Below, piece by piece: positions 50,963 to 59,266 of a stretch of DNA of 64,000 nt. The stretch is from contig CASDTH010000003.1 in assembly GCA_949283655.1 (NCBI GenBank), positions 124,001-188,000 of the forward strand, given 5' to 3'. This DNA is from an uncultured bacterium. GTDB taxonomy: Bacteria; Bacillota; Clostridia; Oscillospirales; Acutalibacteraceae. The notes beneath the pieces are model-generated. The model searched no databases, had not been told where the DNA came from, and saw only the letters and a list, made by a program, of their open reading frames with translations. Within the stretch, counting starts at the first letter, position 1; each line of letters begins with the position of its first letter. The position numbers and the translations under genes are program-made.

Positions 50963-53845
50963 TTATTTCTGCCAATCCCAGTTGTAAAAACGAACCTTAA
51001 CGACATCCTCAGCCGTGTTGCCGGCCTCATCCGTCACAATGACCTTGACCCAGCAGGAGCGGGCTCCGATGCCCTTGCCGTTGGGAGAGATCACAGCGGA
51101 ATCCATGATGCCGTCGCCGTCGGTATCCAGCGGCGTGATGTTGGCCTCGGGTTCGTCAATGGACCAGTTGGCATACTCCCAGACGACGCTCGCGATATCC
51201 GCGCCGTCGTTGACCTCAATATTCAGGTAGGCCTTCTGGCTCTTATAGGTCTGGTACCACGGGGTCTTGTGATAGATCATGTCATCCACACGCTCGTCGC
51301 CGCCGGTGATGTAAACGCTTTCCACCTCAACAATGCCGGTGATCGCCACATAAGCTGCGTGCAAGGCTTCATAAGCAGCGTCAACTTCGGCCTGCGTAGC
51401 GTACTCATCCTCAGAGACCGCAATAGCCGCATTCCGCTCCGCCTCAAGCTGCTCAAACGATGCCGTCTTCTCAATCAGCGCGTTGAGCTTCGTCTTATCC
51501 GCGCGCACCTTGACCGTGCAAGAGGCGGTGAAGCCGCCGTCCACCGTTGTCACGGTGATGGTAGCGTCGCCCACGCCAACCGCAGTTACCGTGCCATTCG
51601 CATCCACCGCAGCCACAGCAGGATCGCTGGAAGCCCAGGTGACGGAAGCGTTATCCGCATTCGACGGAGCTACATTGGCCGTCAGCTTGCCGGAGCCGCC
51701 CTCATAGAGCGCAAGCTCTGCCTGATCCAACGTGACGCCCGTGACATGCACAGACGCCTTCTGGAAGGTGACCGTGCAGCTGGCCGTCAGCGCAGGCTGA
51801 TCGACAGAGGTAGCGGTAATCGTCGCGGTGACCGGGTTCCAAAGCAGACCGGTATAGGAAACCTTGCCGTTTTCATCCACATGCACAAGCGCATTGCTGC
51901 TGCTCCAGGTGACCGCTTTGTTAGTAGCGTTCTCCGGCGCAACAACAGCCGTCAGCTGCGTGGATGCGTTGGCAAATCCGGCCGTTACAGCGGCCTCCAC
52001 CGTCACAGCTTCGCCCTCGGCAATCGAGATGCCAGTGACAGGCTGGTAGACACTCACTTTGATCTCTTTTACGATCCTCTTTTCGGAAACACCCGTACCA
52101 AGGCGCTGGCTGTCAGAGTGCGCACGCACATAGAGCGTGGTCTCGCCGCCGCCAACCGCTGTAACAGTAAACTGGCCGGAGGTGGATTTACCGGCATCTA
52201 CCTCAGAGCCCTTCTCTACATACAGCACGCCGTCAGTGATGTTATCCGCATAGCGGATCTCGCCATCGATCATCAGGCCGACCTCAATGTTGTTCATATC
52301 CCAAGCAATGCCGTCATCATACAGCACAGAGGGGTAAATCGTGAAGTCATAAGTGCCGGTATCGCCAACATTCAGGTTTGTCGGGCCGCCCACCTTCAAA
52401 TCAGTCGGCCATTGCGTGTTGCCGCCCAGAATGTTGCCATCGATCGTGGCAGTCACGTCGTCAATCGTGGCTGAAATGGTAAAGGAGTTGCCCCAACTGC
52501 CACCATCACGTGCGGTGACCTTACCGGTATTGTCCGCTATGGCGATCTCTTCATTGCTGGAAGTCCATGTGACATCTTCCGGCTTTACAACGGCACCCTC
52601 AGGCTGAATATCCGTGATGCTCACCAAGCGGTTGCCGCCAAAGGCGGACATGTTTTTGAGATCGCCCCAGATGGTAAAGCTTGTTACATCGAGCTGCTCT
52701 ACTATCTGCACAGTGACGGAATCGTTGATGGTAACGCCAAGAATCCAGTCGCTGACAGTGGAAATGATCTGCTTAAGCGCTTCTGCTTCATCTGTACCGC
52801 TGGCCTCAACAATCCCCTTGATTGTGCTTACCAGCACATCGATCACACCAGGGGCGACCGTCATACCGAAGACATCCTTCAGCACACTGCCGATCAAATC
52901 GGCTGCATCCGCAAGGCTGCCTGCTGTATTAATCAGCTCTGTCAGCTTGTTGTAAAGGCCCTCCGTATCCGGTGTGGCAGTGATCTTCACTGTGCCGGGC
53001 TGATTGAAGACAATATGGCCATTTTCATCAATCGTAGCTTTACTCGTTGGGACATCAAGGCCCAGAACCTTTTCCGTCACCTTCCAGTTAACGTCCATTT
53101 TCAGGCGAAGCGGCGTGGTGATGCCTTCCATATCCATCTCGTAACCAGCTTCAACCTGCGCAGGAACGGCATCATGGTTGGTGATATAGGTACCGTTCGG
53201 GATGAACTCGGCAGTCATCTTATCACTTTTGTCACAGACAACGTGTGTCGAGTTATAAGCAATCTCCTCACCCGTCGCTTCGTCCACAAGGGCGGCGCGG
53301 ATCTCCACATTGATGCTGTTCAGCGTATTCCGCAAAGAGTTGACCAGGCTTGCGGTCATATCCTCGCCCAAAATCGGCTCAAGGCCCACCTCGAGAATAT
53401 CAACGATCCCCTCAGTGTCCATACTGTCGATCTCATTCTCATCAAACCAGCCGTAGATTGTCTCAGCCAGGCTGGGGCCGATGAGCCAAAGGGAGGCGAT
53501 GTTGGTATCCACCCAAACGCGCAGAATCGCGCCCTTGGAGCTGTCACGCCCCGTAATGACGCCATTCTCATCTACATAGACCAGATATGGCGTTGGGGAG
53601 CTCCAAACAACCTTTGTGCCCTCCGGAATGGTGTCGCTGCCTTCATATTTTACAGTCAGCTGCTTCTGCTCCGTTTCTTTAATGTGCAGCGGATTATCTC
53701 CATTCTCGGAAACTAAAACCCCGTTTTCATAAATTTCCAACGGATAAGCGCCCTCATCCGCTGCAAAGACGGACATGGGAATAACAGTGGTACACAGCAG
53801 CACAAGGCTAAGCAGTATGCTGAGGTACCGTTTGGTTTTGCTCAT
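50963..53845 (-). CDS. Secreted bacterial Ig-like (BIG_2) repeat protein
   Basis: 960 aa. A signal peptide (basic start, hydrophobic 8-20, cleavage near Val-Phe-Ala-Ala, about 26-30) sends it out. At least four BIG_2-type domains are seen through their Thr-Trp-Ser-Ser-Ser and Gly-x-Val-Thr-Ala motifs (about 40-110, 395-475, 600-690 and 695-775). A helical segment (about 780-830) and a terminal domain with the Ca-binding-like Asp-Thr-Asp-Gly-Asp-Gly follow. No LPxTG anchor or SLH domain is seen, so attachment is unclear. The ATG at 53845 follows AAAGGTG. The frame runs on to 53935 inside the leader. An adhesin or matrix role is plausible. Confidence 0.82.
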   Translation of the reverse strand: MSKTKRYLSILLSLVLLCTTVIPMSVFAADEGAYPLEIYENGVLVSENGDNPLHIKETEQKQLTVKYEGSDTIPEGTKVVWSSPTPYLVYVDENGVITGRDSSKGAILRVWVDTNIASLWLIGPSLAETIYGWFDENEIDSMDTEGIVDILEVGLEPILGEDMTASLVNSLRNTLNSINVEIRAALVDEATGEEIAYNSTHVVCDKSDKMTAEFIPNGTYITNHDAVPAQVEAGYEMDMEGITTPLRLKMDVNWKVTEKVLGLDVPTSKATIDENGHIVFNQPGTVKITATPDTEGLYNKLTELINTAGSLADAADLIGSVLKDVFGMTVAPGVIDVLVSTIKGIVEASGTDEAEALKQIISTVSDWILGVTINDSVTVQIVEQLDVTSFTIWGDLKNMSAFGGNRLVSITDIQPEGAVVKPEDVTWTSSNEEIAIADNTGKVTARDGGSWGNSFTISATIDDVTATIDGNILGGNTQWPTDLKVGGPTNLNVGDTGTYDFTIYPSVLYDDGIAWDMNNIEVGLMIDGEIRYADNITDGVLYVEKGSEVDAGKSTSGQFTVTAVGGGETTLYVRAHSDSQRLGTGVSEKRIVKEIKVSVYQPVTGISIAEGEAVTVEAAVTAGFANASTQLTAVVAPENATNKAVTWSSSNALVHVDENGKVSYTGLLWNPVTATITATSVDQPALTASCTVTFQKASVHVTGVTLDQAELALYEGGSGKLTANVAPSNADNASVTWASSDPAVAAVDANGTVTAVGVGDATITVTTVDGGFTASCTVKVRADKTKLNALIEKTASFEQLEAERNAAIAVSEDEYATQAEVDAAYEALHAAYVAITGIVEVESVYITGGDERVDDMIYHKTPWYQTYKSQKAYLNIEVNDGADIASVVWEYANWSIDEPEANITPLDTDGDGIMDSAVISPNGKGIGARSCWVKVIVTDEAGNTAEDVVKVRFYNWDWQK

Positions 53846-53868
53846 TTCCATCACCTTTTTCTTCTCTC

Positions 53869-54001
53869 GGAGCCGCTTAGGAAAGCAGGGTTCGCAACGC
53901 CCTTTTACCGGCATGCGCCACAGCACGGTCATCACCCTCCGCAGCTGCGGTGCCGCTCGTATTTTTCACACAAGGCACACAGATATTGGAAAAACGGCTC
54001 C
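53869..54001 (-). promoter_or_regulatory. Structured 5' leader of the Ig-like protein gene
   Basis: GGAGCCG (54001-53995) and CGGCTCC (53875-53869) on the minus strand can close a stem around 119 nt that holds further hairpins (CCGCAGCTGCGG, and GGG/CCC around GTTGCGAA). It ends about 20 bases before the ribosome site, as a riboswitch or thermosensor would. I do not recognise a known class: the c-di-GMP, cobalamin, TPP and SAM signatures are absent. Confidence 0.4.
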
Positions 54002-54008
54002 ATATAAT

Positions 54009-54024
54009 TTGTCTCGAAAGACAA
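54009..54024 (-). promoter_or_regulatory. Palindrome at the transcription start of the Ig-like protein gene
   Basis: TTGTCT-CGAA-AGACAA spans the predicted start (about 54022). As DNA it could be a repressor site. As RNA it would be a 5'-terminal hairpin with a UUCG loop that could stabilise the message. Confidence 0.45.
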
Positions 54025-54028
54025 TTTT

Positions 54029-54057
54029 ATCTTATCACCTGGCTTATGGCCTGTCAA
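54029..54057 (-). promoter_or_regulatory. Promoter of the Ig-like protein gene
   Basis: On the minus strand a perfect TTGACA (54057-54052) and TAAGAT (54034-54029) are 17 bases apart, giving a leader of about 177 nt. Confidence 0.65.
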
Positions 54058-54136
54058 CAGTTTATTGAACAACAATTCGCCCAATTTTGTTGGAAAACAT
54101 AATGCTCCGCTGGCGGCCCCCGTTTTGCCTGCCTCT

Positions 54137-54179
54137 GCCCGCCAAAAGCGCCCGCCAGAAGCGGATGCTTTTGGCGGGC
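54137..54179. repeat. Strong inverted repeat after the M20 peptidase gene
   Basis: GCCCGCCAAAAGC (54137-54149) and GCTTTTGGCGGGC (54167-54179) are perfect 13-bp arms, and a second partial copy of the left arm lies inside the loop. It begins six bases after the peptidase stop, but a T-rich run occurs only on the plus strand side. It is probably an atypical terminator or an mRNA-end stabiliser. Confidence 0.55.
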
Positions 54180-54185
54180 ACAGTT

Positions 54186-55589
54186 TTATTTTGAAAAAGT
54201 AAGGCCGGTGATATATTTTTTATAAAAGTTGACGCATTCTCCGACCGAAGCAATGTCAAGGTTTTCATTGTCGCTGTGGACTGTCGCAAACTGCTCTTTG
54301 GAAAGGCTGATGGGCGCGAAGCGGTAAATGTTATCCGCGACGCCGCTTAACCTGCGGGCGTCCGTGCCCGCCGTCAAGAGGAAGGGAGCAGCGACAACGG
54401 AGGGGAAAATTTCATGAATAACGCTGCGCAGATATTCAAACGACGCGCACTGAAAATCAGCGGGCCTGCAATAATCTGCGCTTTCCAGCTCAACGGTGAT
54501 CCCGTATTTTGCGGCGACTCTTTTAAACGCCTCCACATCCTTTTGAAGATCCTCTTCCCTTACGCAGCGGAAGAATGCCGTGGCCTGCACCTGCTTAGAT
54601 TGGACATGGCCCTTGCCATCCACCGTTTCAATTTTGTTAAAGGATACAGTCGTGCCCAGCATGGCCCCGACCTGAGCGTTTACCTTCGGCAGGATTTTAA
54701 GCATCGGCCCGCGAAAAAGCTTCCAGCTTGTGAAGATGCACCGCAGGGGGTAGCTCATATAGGGCATTGTCTCTAAAAAGGTAGCCTCCACCTCGGGATA
54801 AAACCGCCGGATGTATTTGATATTTTCGGCCTCGCAAATAAACCGGCACATGCGCACAAGCGGATTGTCGCTTTTGCCGGTAAGGCCGGAATGACCTCCA
54901 TCTGCACTCGTATCCTTTGTAGCAATGCAGCGGTACGCGTGCCTGCCTTTTTCATGCACCGCTATCATGGCGCAGCGGCGCTTGACCGTGGGCACCATCC
55001 CATCCACAATCGCCCCGCCCTCATCGAGCACCGTTTCGAAATGGATGTTGTTTGCCTCGAAATAGGCCAGCGCATTCAGCATGCCATCCCCGCTTGTTTC
55101 CTCATTGGCAGAGGAAGCGATATAGATATTGCAGGGGAACTCCACGTTTTCACCCAGCAGCTCCTCTACTGCCTGCATCTCAGCAAAAAGGGGCGTTTTG
55201 GTATCCACCACGCCGCGCCCGAACAGCTTACCATCGTGTATCTCTGCAGCAAACGGGGGGTATTTCCAGTTTTCCGAAGCCTCCACCACGTCGTGGTGGC
55301 TCATAATCAAAATGTTTTTATCGCTTTTGCCCTCTATTTGAAACAAAAGGCAGCGCTCAAGGGGGATTTTTTTGCCCTTTTGATGAAGAAGCGGAAACTC
55401 CTGCTCAATCGTTTCATAGAACATTTTATATTGGGCGTCGTTTCTGTTGTCTTCCCTGTATACAGTTTGGCAGCGGATCATTTTTTGCAGTTTTCGCACA
55501 TACTCCCGCAGATGGACGCTATCCGCGCCAACGTTGGGCTGGTCAGACACTGTCCTTTTCTTCGCCGCCGTGATCGCTTTGATAAACAT
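54186..55589 (-). CDS. M20-family metallopeptidase (carboxypeptidase/amidohydrolase type)
   Basis: 467 aa. A two-zinc exopeptidase or amidohydrolase. Metal ligands are seen as His98 and Asp100 (Ser-His-His-Asp-Val-Val), Asp129 (Gly-Arg-Gly-Val-Val-Asp-Thr-Lys) and the Glu163-Glu164 pair (Asn-Glu-Glu-Thr-Ser-Gly-Asp). A last His lies in Thr-Val-His-Ser-Asp-Asn-Glu near 441. The dimerisation domain is about residues 205-350. It resembles carboxypeptidase S-like members more than DapE. It is third in an operon behind a GPH symporter (37 bases away) and an ATC-hydrolase-like gene, so it may cleave an imported amide or N-carbamoyl amino acid. No signal peptide. Confidence 0.88.
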   Translation of the reverse strand: MFIKAITAAKKRTVSDQPNVGADSVHLREYVRKLQKMIRCQTVYREDNRNDAQYKMFYETIEQEFPLLHQKGKKIPLERCLLFQIEGKSDKNILIMSHHDVVEASENWKYPPFAAEIHDGKLFGRGVVDTKTPLFAEMQAVEELLGENVEFPCNIYIASSANEETSGDGMLNALAYFEANNIHFETVLDEGGAIVDGMVPTVKRRCAMIAVHEKGRHAYRCIATKDTSADGGHSGLTGKSDNPLVRMCRFICEAENIKYIRRFYPEVEATFLETMPYMSYPLRCIFTSWKLFRGPMLKILPKVNAQVGAMLGTTVSFNKIETVDGKGHVQSKQVQATAFFRCVREEDLQKDVEAFKRVAAKYGITVELESADYCRPADFQCASFEYLRSVIHEIFPSVVAAPFLLTAGTDARRLSGVADNIYRFAPISLSKEQFATVHSDNENLDIASVGECVNFYKKYITGLTFSK

Positions 55590-55626
55590 GATAAACCTCC
55601 GTTACAGCATTCATTACGTGGCGAGC

Positions 55627-57036
55627 TCAATTCTTATCGCCCGGCTGCTCCTGCCTGTATTTTTTGATGATGCTCATCACTTTTTTATCATCATATATCA
55701 CAAAGAAAATCGCAGATACCAGGCTGAAGCCCGAAGCAAACAACCCAGTTAATTTGATGCCCTGAAGCGTAACGGTTTCGCCGGGAGCCGCACCTATGGC
55801 CAGCACGCTGGACACAATGACCATTGCAATTGCATAGCCTATTTTTTCAATAAAGGATTTTGACGCAGAGAAAATGCCTTCCCTGTTGACACCGTTCTGG
55901 AGGCTGTCCGCCTGAATGATATCCGAAACAACCGCCTGGGGCAAAACATTGATTGCGGCAAAAGGATAGGCAACCGCGATACCCATCAAAATGCCCAAAA
56001 GCAGCTCGCGGCCAGGCATCAGGCTTACAATGCTGTCGCCAAAATAGATTAGGAAAAATAGCGCCGTGAATAGGAAGGAGGCGATGATCAGCAGGATGCG
56101 CTTATTATATTTCCTGCTAATGTGAAGAATGAGGGGAAAGCAGGCAATGGCGGTCACGATCGCAGCAAGCATAACGAAAAAGGCCTGGGACTCCGGGATC
56201 CGTATCAGATCAACGATATAATAAATCATCGTCGTCTGGAAAAACGCCATGGAGATATAGCTTGCAAGATCCCCGATGGTGAATATAACAAAATTCTTGT
56301 TTTTGAAAACAGATTTAAAGGACTGAATAAAAGGGTCCGAGGGGATGCTGGTGTGCTGCAAATATTTTTTTTCATTAAAGGCGAACGCACTTGCAAGAAG
56401 GCAGATAAGCCCCACAACAGCAAAAATCAGGAACACGAGCCTCCAGGACCAAAGCGGAGAAAAGCCGGCGTTTTTGAAAAGGTTGACGAACAACGTGGCC
56501 GCATACATAACTGCGCTCGAGCCCATAAAGAAAACCGTGCTGATCGCGTAGTACCCGACACGCATTTTCGGATCGGGAATGATTTCGGGGATCAGGGCGC
56601 GCTGTGGGATAAAATATAAGGTATAGGCAACATAATACATCACAATAAAAAAGCCCACCCAAACAGCGTTTAAAACGCTCCCCGCAGCAAATGGGGCGAA
56701 GAAAATCAGAAGTACGCACACCGCATAGGGAATGGCAGAGGCCCTCAAAAAAGGCATGCGCCTGCCCCATTTGCTTGTGCATTTATCGGACCAATCTGCC
56801 ACGAGCGGATCTGTAACGGCGTCAACCACCTTGCTCACGCCCGTAATCAGGGCCATAATGGTGATGAACCCCAAAATCTTATTGGACGGCAGCAAATTCG
56901 GCAGCCCTGACGCCTCCGAGGGCTGGTAAAAATAAAGCAGGTAGTTACCGATCATACCGTTAAACAGGCCCTTGGCGATATCTGCAAGGAAATATTGGAT
57001 GATTTTTCCTCTGGGCAGGATGTTACTATTCTGCAT
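55627..57036 (-). CDS. GPH-family (MelB-like) cation symporter
   Basis: 469 aa with about twelve hydrophobic helices. The loop 2-3 motif Asp-Ala-Val-Thr-Asp-Pro-Leu-Val-Ala-Asp-Trp-Ser-Asp, with Trp-Gly-Arg-Arg-Met-Pro after it, is the hallmark of the glycoside-pentoside-hexuronide:cation symporter family in the MFS. The Asp residues are probably the cation site. The ATG at 57036 follows AAGGGAGC with normal spacing. Two ATGs further up are in frame. It overlaps the end of the ATC-hydrolase-like gene by 11 bases. The pairing with a peptidase and an ATC-hydrolase-like enzyme suggests that the cargo may not be a sugar. Confidence 0.85.
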   Translation of the reverse strand: MQNSNILPRGKIIQYFLADIAKGLFNGMIGNYLLYFYQPSEASGLPNLLPSNKILGFITIMALITGVSKVVDAVTDPLVADWSDKCTSKWGRRMPFLRASAIPYAVCVLLIFFAPFAAGSVLNAVWVGFFIVMYYVAYTLYFIPQRALIPEIIPDPKMRVGYYAISTVFFMGSSAVMYAATLFVNLFKNAGFSPLWSWRLVFLIFAVVGLICLLASAFAFNEKKYLQHTSIPSDPFIQSFKSVFKNKNFVIFTIGDLASYISMAFFQTTMIYYIVDLIRIPESQAFFVMLAAIVTAIACFPLILHISRKYNKRILLIIASFLFTALFFLIYFGDSIVSLMPGRELLLGILMGIAVAYPFAAINVLPQAVVSDIIQADSLQNGVNREGIFSASKSFIEKIGYAIAMVIVSSVLAIGAAPGETVTLQGIKLTGLFASGFSLVSAIFFVIYDDKKVMSIIKKYRQEQPGDKN

Positions 57037-57559
57037 GGCTTGCTCCCTTCCCCGCATTTTCATCGCGGACAAACCTTATTTTGCAGCAGTCGCAACCCTC
57101 TGCAATCGTTTGTTCCAGGTTGAGCCGGCCTCCAAACTGAGAGATGATGCCCCGGTCGCCACACATGGCGCAATCGCAGAGCTTTTTAATTTTCTCATCA
57201 TCATAGCCCATTTTCTGCCATGCTTTGACAAGCGGACAATAGTGGAAATCAATCGAAAGCGTATCGTGCGTGCACTCAATGATATCCATTTCAAAAACCT
57301 TGCGTGCGAAATAGCCGAACAGATTTTTCTTTAGCACACGAAAATCCTCTGATCCCCCAGAAAGCGCTTTGCCTTGAATGCATCCGCAACGCCTAATCGC
57401 GTCGCCGGCATACTCCTCCATCGGCAGACCGTGCTTTTCTGCTTCGTCAGACAAAACCGCCAGCCACATTGCGCGGTGCTCCAGCTGCTCCCTGATCCTG
57501 CCAAACGCGTAACGGCTCAAGGGGCTTTTTAATCCGGTTTCGTTTTTAATTTTGCTCAT
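57026..57559 (-). CDS. L-2-amino-thiazoline-4-carboxylic acid (ATC) hydrolase-family protein
   Basis: 177 aa. The C-terminal half carries the family pattern His-Tyr-Cys-Pro-Leu followed by Cys-Asp-Cys-Ala-Met-Cys-Gly-Asp-Arg-Gly (PF14196). Named members hydrolyse 2-amino-thiazoline-4-carboxylate toward cysteine, but most Firmicutes members are untested. The many Cys and His could bind metal. The ATG at 57559 follows AGAGGGA. An upstream ATG at 57604 has no ribosome site and lies at the promoter -10. It is the first gene of a three-gene operon with a GPH symporter and an M20 hydrolase. Confidence 0.75.
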   Translation of the reverse strand: MSKIKNETGLKSPLSRYAFGRIREQLEHRAMWLAVLSDEAEKHGLPMEEYAGDAIRRCGCIQGKALSGGSEDFRVLKKNLFGYFARKVFEMDIIECTHDTLSIDFHYCPLVKAWQKMGYDDEKIKKLCDCAMCGDRGIISQFGGRLNLEQTIAEGCDCCKIRFVRDENAGKGASHAE

Positions 57560-57595
57560 ACCAATCCCTCTTTTATTTCGATAAAAATCGCATTT

Positions 57596-57624
57596 ATTGT
57601 ACATTTTAAAGAGACAAAAATCAA
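57596..57624 (-). promoter_or_regulatory. Promoter of the ATC-hydrolase/GPH/M20 operon
   Basis: On the minus strand TTGATT (57624-57619) and TACAAT (57601-57596) are 17 bases apart. Confidence 0.65.
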
Positions 57625-57642
57625 TTCATTTTACAAAATGAA
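57625..57642. promoter_or_regulatory. Perfect 18-bp palindromic operator abutting the -35 box
   Basis: TTCATTTT-AC-AAAATGAA has exact 8-bp arms and lies directly upstream of the -35 element of the ATC-hydrolase operon, the usual place for an activator site or an upstream repressor site. No regulator gene is adjacent. Confidence 0.6.
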
Positions 57643-57693
57643 CTGCTTTTTTGAGCCTCTCGCAATCTCGCACCTTTTTTGAAGCGGACGTGC

Positions 57694-57722
57694 ACAAACC
57701 GCACAGCGCCCACATAAGCTGA
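57694..57722 (+). promoter_or_regulatory. Possible mother-cell sigma (SigE/SigK-type) promoter of sigK
   Basis: CATAAGCTG at 57713-57721 matches 8 of 9 of the SigK -10 pattern CATAnnnTA, and an AC lies 17 bases upstream at 57694-57695. sigK is expressed from SigE and SigK promoters in other spore formers. The match is short, so confidence is low. Confidence 0.35.
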
Positions 57723-57755
57723 TAATATCCTGATCATCCGGAAGGGTGGGGTATC

Positions 57756-58472
57756 ATGTTTGCTGCACTGTTGGGCCAGATTCTATCGCGCCTGCTCTAT
57801 TTCACGCTCCATTTAAGCTCTGCCAGCTCTTTCCCTCCCCCTCTCAGCGCAGCCAAGGAGCGGGAATGTCTCGCTCGAATGAAAAACGGCGATGCAGCGG
57901 CCGCAGATCTTCTCATTGAGCACAACCTCCGGCTGGTGGCGCATATCATCAAAAAATATTATGCCAGCTTTGCTGATCAGGAGGATCTGATCTCCATCGG
58001 CACCATTGGCCTGATCAAAGGAATTCGCACCTTCAATGCCGAAAAGGGCACCCGCCTCGCAACTTACGCAGCAAGGTGTATCGAAAACGAAATTCTCATG
58101 TATTTCCGCAGCCAAAAAAAGACTGCCCAGGATGTCTCCATGAGCGATCCGATCGATATTGACAGCGAAGGGAACCCTCTGACGCTCTCCGACATTATTT
58201 ATACAAATGATACAATTGCCGACGATCTGGATATCAAGCTAAAAAGCGAACAGCTGCGTCGATATGTCAGCGAATTGACCGATCCGCGCGAGCGAATGAT
58301 CATTGTGCTGCGATATGGATTGGCAAACGATATTCCCTTAACACAGCGCGAAGTGGCAAGCCGGCTGGATATCTCCCGATCGTATGTATCCCGCATTGAA
58401 AAAAAAGCATTGGAAAAGCTGAAACGGAAGTTTGATGCGGGCACGGCGCGGAAGGAGACAAAACATTGCTGA
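57756..58472 (+). CDS. sigK: Sporulation sigma factor SigK (pro-SigK), uninterrupted
   Basis: 238 aa. The late mother-cell sigma factor for spore coat and cortex genes. The hydrophobic N-terminus (about 1-22) looks like the pro-sequence removed at the membrane. It is followed by the Phe-Pro-Pro-Pro-Leu-Ser start of mature SigK. Region 2 has Asp-Leu-Ile-Ser-Ile-Gly-Thr-Ile-Gly-Leu-Ile-Lys-Gly (about 87-99). Region 4 has the helix-turn-helix Thr-Gln-Arg-Glu-Val-Ala-Ser-Arg-Leu-Asp-Ile-Ser (about 199-210). The gene is one frame, so no skin-type element splits it. GGAAGGGTGGGG precedes the ATG. It marks the host as a spore former. Confidence 0.93.
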   Translation: MFAALLGQILSRLLYFTLHLSSASSFPPPLSAAKERECLARMKNGDAAAADLLIEHNLRLVAHIIKKYYASFADQEDLISIGTIGLIKGIRTFNAEKGTRLATYAARCIENEILMYFRSQKKTAQDVSMSDPIDIDSEGNPLTLSDIIYTNDTIADDLDIKLKSEQLRRYVSELTDPRERMIIVLRYGLANDIPLTQREVASRLDISRSYVSRIEKKALEKLKRKFDAGTARKETKHC

Positions 58473-58797
58473 AGGAACAGGAGGAAGCAAGCGCAGCCTT
58501 TCTGATGCGCATTTTTGCTCCGGCTGTATAAGGTCCCCCTGAAAAAGGCGAATGAAAGCGGACGGCGGCGACCACCTCATAGCCGGGCGATGGGCCGGCA
58601 GCTTTGTCCTCTCTGCCGGCTGTCCTGTTCAAATTCTAAAAAACTCCGTAGAACCTGCCGGCGAGGCATAACGGGAGCCGGAATAGACGTGACGCATATC
58701 CGAACAGTAGGAAATCAGCCCGGAAAATCCCCTATTTCCACGCTCTCGGAATTGTGGTAAAATGAAAGACAGAGAAACGGAGATTGGAGAAAACCAA
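58473..58797 (+). other. Intergenic stretch after sigK
   Basis: It holds a perfect 8-bp hairpin GCCGGCAG/CTGCCGGC (58594-58620) without a T run, and a promoter-like TTTCCA (58735-58740) 17 bases before TAAAAT (58758-58763) for the next gene. A 21-codon frame from TTG 58466 behind AAGGAG overlaps the sigK stop and is probably chance. Base composition turns AT-rich from about 58760. Confidence 0.5.
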
Positions 58798-59130
58798 ATG
58801 GCTATTACAATTAACATCTATTACAAAGGAAAAAAAGGAAACGCAAAAAGATTTGCAGAAGAAATGATTTCAAGTGGTACTGTGAATGACATCCGTGCCG
58901 AAGAAGGGAATATCAGATATGAATATTTCTTTCCGATTGATGATGAAGAAACAGTGTTGCTCATTGATAGTTGGGTAGATCAACATTCGTTGGATGCTCA
59001 TCATGCCTCACCCATGATGGAAAAAATTTCTAATCTCAGGGAAAAATATGATTTACATATGAAAGTAGAACGATATGTATCTGAGGAAAATGGAATTTCA
59101 GCGACGGATACCGCCTTTATAAGAGAGTAA
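58798..59130 (+). CDS. Antibiotic-biosynthesis-monooxygenase (ABM)-domain protein
   Basis: 110 aa. A small dimeric ferredoxin-like alpha+beta barrel, like YgiN and related quinol or heme-modifying monooxygenases. Visible are the first strand (Ile-Thr-Ile-Asn-Ile-Tyr-Tyr), the helix with Ala-Lys-Arg-Phe-Ala-Glu-Glu-Met, the Arg-Tyr-Glu-Tyr-Phe strand, and the Trp-Val-Asp-Gln-His-Ser-Leu-Asp-Ala-His-His motif (about residues 60-70) typical of the family. The ATG at 58798 follows GGAG by about ten bases. An upstream in-frame ATG at 58762 lies in the -10 box. Codon use is clearly more AT-rich than in the flanks. The biological substrate is unknown. Confidence 0.75.
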   Translation: MAITINIYYKGKKGNAKRFAEEMISSGTVNDIRAEEGNIRYEYFFPIDDEETVLLIDSWVDQHSLDAHHASPMMEKISNLREKYDLHMKVERYVSEENGISATDTAFIRE

Positions 59131-59266
59131 ATCGCCATATCATGCAAGCATGTACGAAGGGAATAATGCTTGAAGAGAACACCAGCCCAAACAACTATGG
59201 CTGAATTGCTGATGAAAAGAAAACGGAATCGAAAATAGCAATATAGATTTGCTGATACAGGTGGGA

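Noticed and set aside
51269-52474. Open frame of 401 codons on the plus strand
   Set aside because: It is antisense to the repetitive Ig-like protein gene. The product is Arg/His-rich without a fold signature, typical of a shadow frame.
53869-54001. A known riboswitch (c-di-GMP, cobalamin, TPP, SAM) before the Ig-like protein gene
   Set aside because: None of their conserved sequence blocks could be found by eye. Only the overall fold suggests a leader element.
57756-58472. A skin-like element splitting sigK
   Set aside because: The sigK frame is continuous from the pro-sequence to region 4 and no recombinase gene is nearby.
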